Positions 16,677 through 25,628 of a DNA stretch of 64,000 nt are shown piece after piece. Position 1 is the stretch's first letter, and every line of letters starts with the position of its first letter. Source of the stretch: Massilia phyllostachyos (lineage in GTDB: Bacteria; Pseudomonadota; Gammaproteobacteria; Burkholderiales; Burkholderiaceae_D); NCBI RefSeq assembly GCF_021044825.1, contig NZ_JAJNOC010000003.1, positions 1 through 64,000 on the forward strand, written 5' to 3'. The position numbers were made by a program, and so were the translations under genes. The notes below the pieces were generated by a model, which was not told the origin of the DNA, did not search any database, and saw only the letters and a program-made list of their open reading frames with translations.

Positions 16677-19600
16677 ATGAACGCACCCCTCGAGCGCGCC
16701 AAGCTGGCGCTGCCCCAGCACGACATCACTCTCGACGACAAGTGGACGCTCGAACGCGGCCGCGCGTTCATGACCGGCACGCAAGCCCTGGTCCGCCTGC
16801 CGATGCTCCAGCGCGAGCGCGACGTCAAGGCCGGCCTGAACACCGCCGGCTACATCACCGGCTACCGCGGCTCGCCCGTCACCGCCGTCGACCAGACCGC
16901 GATGAAGGCGAAGAAGCACCTCGACGCCCACCACGTGAAGTTCCACCCGGGCATGAACGAGGACCTGGCGGCGACCGCTGTCTGGGGCACCCAGCAGACC
17001 AACCTGTACAAGGACGCCAGGTACGACGGCGTCTTCGCCATGTGGTACGGCAAGGGCCCGGGCGTGGACCGTTGCGGCGACGTCTTCAAGCACGGCAACA
17101 ATGCCGGCTCCTCGAAGCACGGCGGCGTGCTGGTGCTGGCCGGCGACGACCATGCGGCCAAATCCTCGTCCACAGCGCACCAGTCCGACCACATCCTGAC
17201 CCACTGCGGCATCCCGGTCCTGTATCCGTCCTCGGTGCAGGAATACCTGGACTTCGGCCTGCACGCCTGGGCCATGAGCCGCTACACCGGCCTCTGGGTA
17301 TCGATGAAGTGCGTCACCGACATCATCGAATCCGGCGCCGTGGTCGACCTCGACCCGGACCGCGTGCAGATCGCCCTGCCGACCGACTTCGAAGTGCCCG
17401 CGGGTGGCCTCAACATCCGCTGGCCGGACGCCGTGCTGGACCAGGAAGTCCGCATGAGCAATTTCAAGTGGTATGCGGCCCTGGCCTATGCGCGCGCCAA
17501 TAAACTGAACCGCATCATCTGGGACAGCAAGCAGCCGAAGATCGGCATCATCACCGCCGGCAAGAGCTACGTAGACACGCGCCAGGCCCTGGCCGACCTC
17601 GGCATCGACGAGCAAGCCGCCGCCGACATCGGCCTGCGCCTGTACAAGGTCGGCATGACCTGGCCGCTCGAATCCGAAGGCGTGCACGAATTCGCGCGCG
17701 GCCTCGACGAGATCCTGGTGGTGGAAGAGAAGCGCCAGGTGATGGAATATGCGCTCAAGGAAGCGCTGTACAACCTGCCGGACGGCGAGCGTCCGCGCGT
17801 GGTCGGCAAGTTCGACGACACCGGCGAGTGGAGCAACAAGGACCGCATGGGCCACGGCGACTGGCTGCTGCCGGCGACGTATGAATTGAACCCGGCCCAG
17901 ATCGCGCGCGCCATCGCCTCGCGCATCTCGCACTACTGCGCCGGCCATCCGGTCGAGCAGCGCGTGAAGGAACGCATCGCCTACCTGGAGAACAAGGAGC
18001 TGGTGCTGAAGTCGATTCCGGCGAAAGCCAATCCGGAAACCGACCGCATCCCCTTCTTCTGCTCCGGCTGCCCGCACAACAGTTCCACGAAAGTGCCGGA
18101 AGGCTCGCGCGCCATGGCCGGCATCGGCTGCCACTACATGGTGCTGTGGATGGACCGCGAGACCTCGACCTTCACCCACATGGGCGCCGAAGGCACGACC
18201 TGGATCGGCCAGTCGCCCTTCACCGACGAGAAGCATGTGTTCGTGAACCTGGGCGACGGCACCTACTTCCACTCGGGCATCCTGGCGATCCGCGCGGCGG
18301 TGGCGGCCAAGGTCAACATCACCTACAAGATCCTCTACAACGACGCGGTCGCGATGACCGGCGGCCAGAACGTCGACGGCCCGCTCGACCCGGGCATGAT
18401 CACGCGCCAGATTGCGGCCGAAGGCGTGCGCCCGATCATCGTGGTCACCGACGAACCGGAAAAATACCCGGACGACTACAACTGGGCCGAGGGCGTCACC
18501 GTGCGCCACCGTTCCGAGCTGATGGACGTGCAGAAGGAACTGCGCGAGATGCCGGGCGTCTCCGCCGTGATCTACGACCAGACCTGCGCCTCCGAGAAGC
18601 GCCGCCGTCGTAAAAAGGGCGAGTTCCCCGACCCGGCCAAGCGCGCCGTCATCAACGAAGCCGTGTGCGAAGGCTGCGGCGACTGCTCGGTGCAGTCGAA
18701 CTGCCTGTCGGTCGAGCCGCTGGAAACGGAACTGGGCCGCAAGCGCCAGATCAACCAGTCGTCCTGCAACAAGGATTTCTCCTGCGTCTCCGGCTTCTGC
18801 CCGAGTTTCGTCACCGTCGAAGGCGGCGGCCTGAAGAAGCCGAAGAAAGCGGCGACCTCGGACGCGGCGCCACCGAGCCTGCCGGCGCCGCGCATCCCCG
18901 CCATCACCGATCCTTTCGGCATCCTGATCGCCGGCGTCGGCGGCACCGGTGTCGTCACCGTCGGCCAGATCCTGGCGATGGCGGCCCACGTCGAAGGCAA
19001 AGGCGCGCTGGTGCTGGACCAGTCGGGCCTCGCGCAAAAGGGCGGCCCCGTGATGTCGCACGTGCGCCTGGCCGAACACCAGGCCGACCTGCACTCGACC
19101 CGCGTCGGCACCGGCAGCGCGGACCTGGTGATCGGCTGCGACCAGATCGTCACCGCCGCCCGCGACGCGCTTTCCCGCATGGGTGAAGGCCGCACCTGGG
19201 CCGCCGTCAATTCCACCGGCGCCACCACCGCGGCCTTCGTGAAGAACCCGGACTGGCAATTCCCGGCCGAAGGCTCGCAGGGCGCGATCGTGCAAGCCTG
19301 CGGCCAGGAGAACGTCGACTTCATCGATGCCGGCAAGATCGCCACCGCGCTGATGGGCGACGCCATCGCCACCAATATGTTCATGCTCGGCTACGCCTTC
19401 CAGAAAGGCCGCGTGCCGCTGCAGGAAGCCTCGCTGATCAAGGCGATCGAACTGAACGGCGTCTCGGTGCCCTTCAACAAGGCCGCCTTCCACTGGGGCC
19501 GCAGCGCGGCGCACGACCTGGCTGCGGTGAAGAAGCTGGCGACGCCGAGCCAGGTGATCGAGTTCAAGCGCGCCGAAAGCCTGGACGACATCGTCAACCG

Positions 19601-20225
19601 CCGCGTCGAGCTGCTCACCGCCTACCAGGACGCCGCCTACGCCGCGCAGTACAAGGCCTTCGTGGACACGGTGCGCGCCGAGGAAGCGAAACTGGGCAAG
19701 GGCACGCGTTTGACCGAATCGGTGGCGCGCTACTTCTACAAGCTGATGGCCTACAAGGACGAGTACGAAGTCGCCCGCCTGCACACTGATCCGGCCTTCA
19801 AGGCCAGGATCTCGGCCATGTTCGAAGGCGACGTCAAGCTGAAGTTCCACCTGGCGCCGCCGCTGCTGGCCAAGCACGACAAGGAAGGCCGCGCGCTGAA
19901 ACGCGAGTACGGTTCGTGGATGATGGGCGCCTTCGGCGTGCTGGCTAAACTCAAGCGCCTGCGCGGCACGCCGTTCGACGTGTTCGGCTACACCACCGAG
20001 CGCCGCGTCGAGCGCGCCTTGATTGGCCAGTACCGCCAGACCGTGGAAGCGCTGCTGCCGAAGCTGACGGCGGACAAGCTGGCGCAGGCGGTGGCGATCG
20101 CCAGCATCCCGGAAGACATCCGCGGCTACGGCCACGTGAAGGCGCGTCACCTGGCGGCCGCCAAGCAAAAGGAAGCGGCGCTGCTGGCCGCCTTCCACGT
20201 ACCCGCGGTGTCGCAGGCCGCCTGA
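16677..20225 (+). CDS. Indolepyruvate ferredoxin oxidoreductase, fused three-domain form
   Basis: This large cytoplasmic enzyme oxidatively decarboxylates aryl- or branched-chain 2-oxo acids to acyl-CoA, passing electrons to ferredoxin-like acceptors. The ATG at 16677 gives 1182 residues. Domain order is an N-terminal pyruvate:ferredoxin oxidoreductase-like domain (GYRGSPVTAVD), the TPP-binding domain (FCSGCPHNSSTKVPEG, then NVDGPLDPGM), a cysteine cluster (CEGCGDCSVQSNC plus CNKDFSCVSGFC, residues ~664-705) able to hold Fe-S clusters, and a C-terminal gamma domain from ~745 (GVGGTGVVTVGQ). It works in aromatic/branched amino-acid catabolism. The divergent AsnC-type regulator fits that role. 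A strong hairpin follows the stop. Confidence 0.95.
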   Translation: MNAPLERAKLALPQHDITLDDKWTLERGRAFMTGTQALVRLPMLQRERDVKAGLNTAGYITGYRGSPVTAVDQTAMKAKKHLDAHHVKFHPGMNEDLAATAVWGTQQTNLYKDARYDGVFAMWYGKGPGVDRCGDVFKHGNNAGSSKHGGVLVLAGDDHAAKSSSTAHQSDHILTHCGIPVLYPSSVQEYLDFGLHAWAMSRYTGLWVSMKCVTDIIESGAVVDLDPDRVQIALPTDFEVPAGGLNIRWPDAVLDQEVRMSNFKWYAALAYARANKLNRIIWDSKQPKIGIITAGKSYVDTRQALADLGIDEQAAADIGLRLYKVGMTWPLESEGVHEFARGLDEILVVEEKRQVMEYALKEALYNLPDGERPRVVGKFDDTGEWSNKDRMGHGDWLLPATYELNPAQIARAIASRISHYCAGHPVEQRVKERIAYLENKELVLKSIPAKANPETDRIPFFCSGCPHNSSTKVPEGSRAMAGIGCHYMVLWMDRETSTFTHMGAEGTTWIGQSPFTDEKHVFVNLGDGTYFHSGILAIRAAVAAKVNITYKILYNDAVAMTGGQNVDGPLDPGMITRQIAAEGVRPIIVVTDEPEKYPDDYNWAEGVTVRHRSELMDVQKELREMPGVSAVIYDQTCASEKRRRRKKGEFPDPAKRAVINEAVCEGCGDCSVQSNCLSVEPLETELGRKRQINQSSCNKDFSCVSGFCPSFVTVEGGGLKKPKKAATSDAAPPSLPAPRIPAITDPFGILIAGVGGTGVVTVGQILAMAAHVEGKGALVLDQSGLAQKGGPVMSHVRLAEHQADLHSTRVGTGSADLVIGCDQIVTAARDALSRMGEGRTWAAVNSTGATTAAFVKNPDWQFPAEGSQGAIVQACGQENVDFIDAGKIATALMGDAIATNMFMLGYAFQKGRVPLQEASLIKAIELNGVSVPFNKAAFHWGRSAAHDLAAVKKLATPSQVIEFKRAESLDDIVNRRVELLTAYQDAAYAAQYKAFVDTVRAEEAKLGKGTRLTESVARYFYKLMAYKDEYEVARLHTDPAFKARISAMFEGDVKLKFHLAPPLLAKHDKEGRALKREYGSWMMGAFGVLAKLKRLRGTPFDVFGYTTERRVERALIGQYRQTVEALLPKLTADKLAQAVAIASIPEDIRGYGHVKARHLAAAKQKEAALLAAFHVPAVSQAA

Positions 20226-20230
20226 TGACA

Positions 20231-20265
20231 GCTTGATACGGCCGGCGCCACCGGCCGTATCAAGC
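20231..20265 (+). terminator. Hairpin behind the oxidoreductase gene
   Basis: GCTTGATACGGCCGG and CCGGCCGTATCAAGC form a perfect 15-bp stem with a 5-nt loop (CGCCA), starting 6 bp after the stop codon. There is no immediate U-tract, but the position and stability suggest termination or 3'-end protection. Confidence 0.65.
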
Positions 20266-20333
20266 CGACATGCTTTGTTGTTCTGCCGCTTCAACTGTTA
20301 CAGTTGGTTGCACTTCGGCCGATTTGGCGCGTC

Positions 20334-20339
20334 TATAAT
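20334..20339 (+). promoter_or_regulatory. -10 element just before the S41 peptidase start
   Basis: A consensus TATAAT lies only 7 nt before the ATG of the following gene. Initiation about 7 nt downstream would start the RNA at or next to the ATG, giving a leaderless or near-leaderless mRNA. No Shine-Dalgarno is present. A possible -35 (TTGCAC, 20308-20313) has a long 20-bp spacer. Confidence 0.5.
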
Positions 20340-20346
20340 CGACCGA

Positions 20347-21939
20347 ATGAGCTCGCCATCCTTCGCCGGTCGCGTGACGACCGCCACCCGCACCATCCTT
20401 CCCTTTGTCCTTGCAAGCGTCGTCCTCGCCGGCTGCGGCGGCGGTGGCGGTTCGCCCGGTGTCGGCGCGCGTCCGCCGGCCACCGGCGGTGGCGGCACGA
20501 CGAACCCCGTGCCGCCGGTTACCTCGACGCCGGCGACCGAGGCCGACCTCAATCCGAGCACCCTGGGCGACGCGTTCTCGACCTACTGGAATATGTGCGC
20601 CAAGCCGCGCACCGGCGTCGATTTCGAAGGCAAGCCCTACCCGGACCGCCAGGGCACCCTGCTCGACGAGCTGAAGTTCCTGCGCGCGTATACGAACCAG
20701 TACTACCTCTGGTACAACGAGATCCCGAACACCTTCAAGATGGCGGATTTCACCGATCCGGTCGCCTATTTCGACGTGCTCAAGACCAGCGCGATCACGC
20801 CCTCGGGCAAGCCGAAGGACCAGTACCACTTCACCTACGACAGCGACGAGTGGGACAAGATGCAGAACGCCGGCCTCGACCTGGGCTATGGCGTGACCTG
20901 GAAGCGCAACAGCTCGACCGCCCCGCGCACCTGGCTGGTGACCCTGGTCGAGCCGGGCTCGCCAGCCGCCGCGGCCGGCCTGAAGCGCGGCGACATGCTG
21001 ATGCGGGTGGACGGCGTCGACTTCGTCAACGGTTCGGATGCGAATTCCGTCAACCGCATCAACGCCGGCCTGTTCCCCGAAACGGCGGGCGTGGCGCACA
21101 GCTTCACGCTGCGTCGCGCTAGCGCTACCTACGACGTCAGCATGACCGCGCTGGAAGTCAGCGTGGATCCGGTCAAGCACGTCAAGGTGCTCGACACCCC
21201 GGGCGGCAAGGTCGGCTACCTGAGCTTCGAAACCCATAACGGCGTGTCGGAGAAGGAGCTGCTGGACGCCTTCACCACCTTCAAGCAGGCGGCCGTGAGC
21301 GACCTGGTGCTCGACATGCGCTACAACGGCGGCGGCCTGCTCTACGTCGCGGCCCAGCTGGCGTACATGGTGTCCGGCCCCGAGCAGACCGCCGGCAAGA
21401 TCTTCGAGCGCCCGATGTACAACGACAAGACCCAGCAGGAGCCGGCGATCCCGTTCCGCTCGACCGCCTACGGCTTCCCCTCGACCAGCCCGGTCCGCGC
21501 CGGCACGCCGCTGCCCTACCTGGGGCTGAAGCGCGTCACCGTGCTGACCACGCCCGGCACCTGCTCGGCCAGCGAAGCCGTGATCAACGGCCTGCGCGGC
21601 GCCGACATCCAGGTCGACGTGATCGGCAGCCAGACCTGCGGCAAGCCCTATGGCTTCACGCCGGTGCCGAACTGCGGCACGACGTATTTCGCGATCGAAT
21701 TCAAGGGCGTGAACGACAAGGGCTTCGGCGACTATGCCGACGGCCTGGCCGCGACCTGCCAGGTGGCCGACGACCTGGCGCACGAGATCGGCGACCCGGC
21801 CGAAGGCCTGCTGGCCGCGGCCCTGAACTACCGCCAGACCGGCGCCTGCCCGCCGGCCAGCCGCGCGCGCATGATTCCGATGGAGATCGTGCGTCCGCCG
21901 GTGAAGGAGATTGCGATCCGCACGCGGCCGCGAAGCTGA
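20347..21939 (+). CDS. S41 family peptidase, lipoprotein
   Basis: This is an envelope serine peptidase of the C-terminal-processing type. The ATG at 20347 gives 530 residues. A signal sequence ends in the lipobox LAGC (Cys at ~29), followed by a long Gly/Pro/Thr linker. A PDZ domain is at ~185-275 (VEPGSPAAAAGLKRGDMLMRVDG) and the S41 catalytic core follows (MRYNGGGLL; nucleophile region GTCSASEAVINGLRG). Two Cys pairs (MCAKP; QTCGKP/NCGTTY) suggest disulfides. It has the layout of lipid-anchored S41 peptidases rather than Prc. A terminator follows the gene. Confidence 0.92.
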   Translation: MSSPSFAGRVTTATRTILPFVLASVVLAGCGGGGGSPGVGARPPATGGGGTTNPVPPVTSTPATEADLNPSTLGDAFSTYWNMCAKPRTGVDFEGKPYPDRQGTLLDELKFLRAYTNQYYLWYNEIPNTFKMADFTDPVAYFDVLKTSAITPSGKPKDQYHFTYDSDEWDKMQNAGLDLGYGVTWKRNSSTAPRTWLVTLVEPGSPAAAAGLKRGDMLMRVDGVDFVNGSDANSVNRINAGLFPETAGVAHSFTLRRASATYDVSMTALEVSVDPVKHVKVLDTPGGKVGYLSFETHNGVSEKELLDAFTTFKQAAVSDLVLDMRYNGGGLLYVAAQLAYMVSGPEQTAGKIFERPMYNDKTQQEPAIPFRSTAYGFPSTSPVRAGTPLPYLGLKRVTVLTTPGTCSASEAVINGLRGADIQVDVIGSQTCGKPYGFTPVPNCGTTYFAIEFKGVNDKGFGDYADGLAATCQVADDLAHEIGDPAEGLLAAALNYRQTGACPPASRARMIPMEIVRPPVKEIAIRTRPRS

Positions 21940-21955
21940 TCCGCAGCTGCGCATG

Positions 21956-21989
21956 AACGGCCCGGCCAGCACTCGCTGCCCGGGCCGTT
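21956..21989 (+). terminator. Terminator behind the S41 peptidase gene
   Basis: AACGGCCCGG (21956-21965) pairs with CCGGGCCGTT (21980-21989) in a perfect 10-bp stem, followed by TCATTTG. The loop is 14 nt. The U-tract is poor, but the placement 17 bp after the stop is typical. Confidence 0.65.
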
Positions 21990-22008
21990 TCATTTGGGAA
22001 AACGGGAC

Positions 22009-22014
22009 TATAAT
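22009..22014 (+). promoter_or_regulatory. -10 element for the M14 peptidase gene
   Basis: This is a consensus TATAAT 40 bp before the M14 peptidase ATG. The best -35 candidate is TTTCAT (21988-21993) with a 15-bp spacer, overlapping the tail of the preceding terminator. AAGG lies directly before the start codon and GGAG a little upstream. Confidence 0.5.
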
Positions 22015-22054
22015 CATCCGCTTTGTTACCTCGCCAATTGCCGGAGATTCAAGG

Positions 22055-23821
22055 ATGATCCGTTCCGCCGTATTGCTGGCCCTGCTGGCCGCCTTCCCCC
22101 TGTCGCACAGCGCCCACGCCGCCCCCGACCTGACCACCGTTTCCGAGCGCTCCGGCTTCACCGCCACCGGCCGCTACGAGGAAGTCGTCAAGCTGTGCGG
22201 CGCGTTCCAGAAGGCCTATCCGAAGCAGGTCAAGTGCATCGAGTTCGGCCGCACGCCGGAAGGGCGTCCGATGCTGGCGCTGGTCGTCAACGGCAAGGGC
22301 GTGTTCACCCCGCAAGCGGCGCAGAAGGCGAACCTGCCGGTGACCCTGATCCAGGGCGGCATCCACGCCGGCGAGATCGACGGCAAGGACGCCGGCTTCC
22401 TGGCCGTGCGCGAAATCCTGGACGGCAAGCTCGCCAGTGGCGTGCTGGACAAGCAGGTGCTGGTGTTCGTCCCGGTCTTCAACGTCGACGGCCACGAGCG
22501 CTTCAGCAAGAACAACCGTCCGAACCAGCGCGGACCCGTGGAGATGGGCTGGCGCACCACGGCGCAGAACTTCAACCTGAACCGCGACTACGTGAAGGCC
22601 GACGCGCCCGAGATGCAGGCGATGCTGAAACTCGTGAACGCCTGGGATCCGCTGACCTACGTCGACCTGCACGTGACCGACGGCGCCATGTTCCAGCACG
22701 ACGTTTCGATCCAGGTCGAGCCGGTGTACTCGGGCGATCCGGAATTCCGCAAGGCCGGCCTGGCGCTGCGCACCGGCGTGATCGCCGACATCTCGAAGCA
22801 GGGCTCGACCCCGCAGTCCTACTACATGTCCTTCGCCAAGACCGACGACCCGATGTCGGGCTTCGTCGACAGCGTCTCGGACCCGCGCTTCTCGACCGGC
22901 TACTTCCAGCTGCGTAACCGCATGGCGCTGCTGGTCGAGACCCACTCGTGGAAGGACTACCCGACCCGCGTGCGCGTGACCCACAACACCTTCATTTCGA
23001 TCATGGAGCAGGTTGCGAAGAATGGCGCGACCTGGCAGGCCGCGGCCCGCGCCGCCGACGCCCGCGCCTCGAAGCTGGCCGGCGGCGAGGTCGCCCTGAG
23101 CTACCGCACCACCGACAAGACCACGATGGTCGACTTCAACGGCTACGAGTTCACCCGCACCCAGTCGGACATCTCGGGCATGCTGATGACCCGCTACGAC
23201 GAAAGCAAACCGCAGGTCTGGCGCGTGCCGCTGCGCGACGAGGTCGTGGCCGACAAGGTCGTCGCCGCGCCGCGCGCCGGCTACATCGTGCCGGCGGCCT
23301 ACGCCGACATCGTGGCGAACAAGCTGGCGCTGCATGGGATCAGCTTCCAGAAGATCGCCAAGCCGCTCGCCGATGTGCAGGCCGAGACCTTCCGCGCCGA
23401 CAAGGCGACCTTTGGCGCGACCTCCTTCGAATCGCACCAGCGTTTGACGGTGGAAGGTAACTGGAAGCCGGAAGCACGCCCGGTGCTGGCCGGTTCCCTG
23501 TACGTGCCGGTGAACCAGCCGAAGGCGCGCCTGGTGGTGGCGATGCTGGAACCGCAGGCGCCGGACTCGCTGCTGGCCTGGGGCTTCTTCAACAACGCCT
23601 ACGAGCGCAAGGAATACATGGAAGAGTACGTGGCCGAGGACGTGGCGCGCGAGCAGCTGAAGGATCCGGCCGTGGCCGCGGAATTCAAGCGCCGCCTCGA
23701 GACCGACCCGGCCTTCGCCAAGAACCCGCACGCGCGCCTGGAGTTCTTCGCCCAGCGCCATGCGTCGTGGGACGAGCGCTTCAAGCTGTATCCGGTCCTG
23801 CGCACCAACGTCGCCCCTTGA
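22055..23821 (+). CDS. M14 family zinc carboxypeptidase, exported
   Basis: This is a secreted or periplasmic metallopeptidase of 588 residues with a cleavable signal peptide (MIRSAVLLALLAAFPLSHSAHA). The zinc motif is H104-AG-E107 in GGIHAGEIDGKDAG. The third zinc His is in YVDLHVTD and the catalytic Glu in LLVETHSWKDY. About 250 residues follow the catalytic domain and show no motif I recognise. The relatives I know of are annotated as M14 peptidases of unknown specificity. The gene is single, with its own promoter, and ends at a GC-rich repeat shared with the convergent luxR-type gene. Confidence 0.93.
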   Translation: MIRSAVLLALLAAFPLSHSAHAAPDLTTVSERSGFTATGRYEEVVKLCGAFQKAYPKQVKCIEFGRTPEGRPMLALVVNGKGVFTPQAAQKANLPVTLIQGGIHAGEIDGKDAGFLAVREILDGKLASGVLDKQVLVFVPVFNVDGHERFSKNNRPNQRGPVEMGWRTTAQNFNLNRDYVKADAPEMQAMLKLVNAWDPLTYVDLHVTDGAMFQHDVSIQVEPVYSGDPEFRKAGLALRTGVIADISKQGSTPQSYYMSFAKTDDPMSGFVDSVSDPRFSTGYFQLRNRMALLVETHSWKDYPTRVRVTHNTFISIMEQVAKNGATWQAAARAADARASKLAGGEVALSYRTTDKTTMVDFNGYEFTRTQSDISGMLMTRYDESKPQVWRVPLRDEVVADKVVAAPRAGYIVPAAYADIVANKLALHGISFQKIAKPLADVQAETFRADKATFGATSFESHQRLTVEGNWKPEARPVLAGSLYVPVNQPKARLVVAMLEPQAPDSLLAWGFFNNAYERKEYMEEYVAEDVAREQLKDPAVAAEFKRRLETDPAFAKNPHARLEFFAQRHASWDERFKLYPVLRTNVAP

Positions 23822-23826
23822 CGTTG

Positions 23827-23862
23827 CAGGGTGGGCGGAGGTGGACCGCCTATCCTACGGCA
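23827..23862. repeat. Short GGGTGG-type GC-rich repeat
   Basis: CAGGGTGGGCGG-AGGTGGA-CCGCC(T)ATCCTA is an imperfect hairpin (GGCGG/CCGCC core) between convergent genes. It resembles the arms of the longer repeats at 7.8 and 60.2 kb. It may terminate transcription from both sides. Confidence 0.5.
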
Positions 23863-25027
23863 TTGCCGCCTCGGATTTCACCGCGCGCTTGACGGCCGAC
23901 GCGGGAAGATTCATCAACAAGCGCACCAGCTCCGGCTGCCGGTTCGTCGCCGTCTTCTGGTAAATCGACAGCAGCTGCTTGCGCACCGTGTCGTACTGCA
24001 CCCCCAGCTTCTCCGCGATCGCCCTGGGCGGCATCCCGTCCGCCAGGTGCGAGGCCACCCGGCACTCCGCGTGCGACAGCCCGAAGGCGGCGCTCAGGAG
24101 CGTCGCATCGATCGCCTGCGCCGACCCCGGGTGATAAAAACTCAGCATCACCAGCGGCCGCAGGCCGAAGCTGCCCAGGGTGCGCTCCGGCGCCAGCAGG
24201 GTGAAGAAGCCGTACAGCACGTCGGGCGCCGCATCCGGCTCGCTGCTCATGTGCAGCGCCCGGAACTCCCTGCCGCCGCTGCTGCGCACCGCATGTTCCA
24301 GCTCCGCGCAGCCGTCGAGAAAGGTGCGCTGGTAAGCCTGCGGCAGCAACAGCCGGCCATCGGCCACCTGCACCAGGCTCGTGGCGCCGAGCAGGCTGTG
24401 CGCCGCCTCGTTGGCCAGCACCACCTCGCCGGTGGTGGTGAGCAGCATCACCGGCTGGCGCAGCTTGTCGACCAGCGCGTGGCCGACCAGGGCCTGGGCC
24501 GAGTACACGAAGCGGGCGAGGCCCAGGCGCACGGCGCGCTGCAGGTGCGGACGCAGGCGTTCGAGGAAGCCGAGGGCATCGGGCGGCATCGCGCCTTCGC
24601 CGGGCCGGCGCAGGCAGGCCAGGATCACGGTGGCTTCCGCGTTCTCCGCCAGCTTGCAGGCCGACAGGTAGCGCGCCCCATGCGGGATCAGGAATTCCTG
24701 GTAGAAGGGATCGCCGGCCACGAAGGCATCGTCGAAATGCTCGTGGCAATGCAGCCAGGCGTCCGGCGCCATGGTGCGCAGCAGGCCGACGCGGGCGTCG
24801 ATGAACTGGTATTTCTGGATGTACTCGAGGTCGATCTGCGGCGCCATGTCGGCGCCTTCGCTGTACGACAGCGCCCCGTGCCCGGCGTCGAAGGCGAGCA
24901 GGTGGATGGCGCGCCCGCCGACCGCTTCATGCAGGCACTCCAGCACCGGCCGCCAGCCGCCGCGCTGCTCCAGCGTCCCGTAGATGAGATTGACGATGCG
25001 CTCGAAGCGCGCCTGTGACAAATCCAA
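23855..25027 (-). CDS. LuxR-type helix-turn-helix transcriptional regulator
   Basis: This 390-residue orphan regulator starts MDLSQARFERIVNLIYGTLE. The C-terminal ~65 residues form a LuxR/GerE HTH (LSHAECRVASHLADGMPPRAIAEKLGVQYDTVRKQL), where the Glu and Val positions match the GerE signature. The N-terminal 300 residues look like two sensory (PAS/GAF-like) regions without a clear ligand motif. The layout matches the second orphan LuxR-like protein at 57,847. The target is unknown. A dyad lies just upstream and may be autoregulatory. Confidence 0.88.
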   Translation of the reverse strand: MDLSQARFERIVNLIYGTLEQRGGWRPVLECLHEAVGGRAIHLLAFDAGHGALSYSEGADMAPQIDLEYIQKYQFIDARVGLLRTMAPDAWLHCHEHFDDAFVAGDPFYQEFLIPHGARYLSACKLAENAEATVILACLRRPGEGAMPPDALGFLERLRPHLQRAVRLGLARFVYSAQALVGHALVDKLRQPVMLLTTTGEVVLANEAAHSLLGATSLVQVADGRLLLPQAYQRTFLDGCAELEHAVRSSGGREFRALHMSSEPDAAPDVLYGFFTLLAPERTLGSFGLRPLVMLSFYHPGSAQAIDATLLSAAFGLSHAECRVASHLADGMPPRAIAEKLGVQYDTVRKQLLSIYQKTATNRQPELVRLLMNLPASAVKRAVKSEAAMP

Positions 25028-25034
25028 GATGATC

Positions 25035-25073
25035 CCCGTATTGATGCTTTTTTAGCATCGTAACCGATACGGG
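25035..25073. promoter_or_regulatory. Nested dyad upstream of the LuxR-type gene
   Basis: CCCGTAT (25035-25041) and ATACGGG (25067-25073) enclose a smaller GATGC...GCATC inverted repeat around a T-run. It begins 8 bp from the regulator start codon. It could be an operator for the LuxR protein or a terminator for the sixA-like gene read leftward; the T-run in the loop argues against a simple terminator. Confidence 0.4.
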
Positions 25074-25093
25074 TTAAATATCTTGACTTATGG

Positions 25094-25606
25094 TTATTTA
25101 ACAGATGTAACAGGAAGGGTCGTCAGCACCACCGTGCGCACCGCGCCGGGAGCGCCGGTGAGCTGGTAGAGGCGATCGAATTCGTCGTCGGCGATGACCA
25201 GGTTCTGCTCGCCGCCGAACAGGCGCACCAGTTCCGGCAGCGTGTTGGAATGGCCGACCACCAGCACCGCGCCGCTCAGCGTCCTGACCTTTTCCACCAG
25301 CGCCTTCGGATTGCGCGGATCGTAGAGCTGTACTTCCAGCCCGGTACGCTGCGCCAGCGGTGCGGCGGTCTGGCGCGTGCGCTGGGTCGGGGTGCTGAAG
25401 ATGTGCTGGACGCCGGCGCGCTGCAGCAGGATGCCGACGTGCTCGGCCCGGGCCCGTCCCTGGGCGGTCAGGTCCGGGTCGCCATGCTCGCTGGCCTTTT
25501 CGCCGTGGCGGACCAGGTAGATCGCGCTCGGCTCGGCCAGCGCCGCGACGGGCGCGAGCAGGGCCAGGCTCAGGGGGAGGTGGCGGAACAGGCGGGGCAG
25601 TCGCAT
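25094..25606 (-). CDS. Histidine phosphatase superfamily protein (SixA/PGAM-like), exported
   Basis: This small protein of 170 residues has an N-terminal signal peptide (RHLPLSLALLAPVAALA). A phosphoglycerate-mutase-like fold follows, with the catalytic RHG motif as YLVRHGEKA, an Arg in the STPTQRTRQTA segment and the second His in VLVVGHSNTLPE. It is probably periplasmic because of the signal peptide, unlike cytoplasmic SixA, so a phospho-histidine carrier role is doubtful. The substrate is unknown. It lies 22 bp downstream of ttcA on the same strand and may share its transcript. Confidence 0.85.
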   Translation of the reverse strand: MRLPRLFRHLPLSLALLAPVAALAEPSAIYLVRHGEKASEHGDPDLTAQGRARAEHVGILLQRAGVQHIFSTPTQRTRQTAAPLAQRTGLEVQLYDPRNPKALVEKVRTLSGAVLVVGHSNTLPELVRLFGGEQNLVIADDEFDRLYQLTGAPGAVRTVVLTTLPVTSVK

Positions 25607-25628
25607 GGCGTCCTTTCTTTCGGTTGGA

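Noticed and set aside
16590..20294. 1234-residue open frame antisense to the indolepyruvate oxidoreductase
   Set aside because: Product is rich in Arg, Gly, Ala, His and Asp with no domain, and mirrors the G/C-ending codons of the real gene. Similar long antisense frames oppose rpoB, rpoC and the hybrid kinase.
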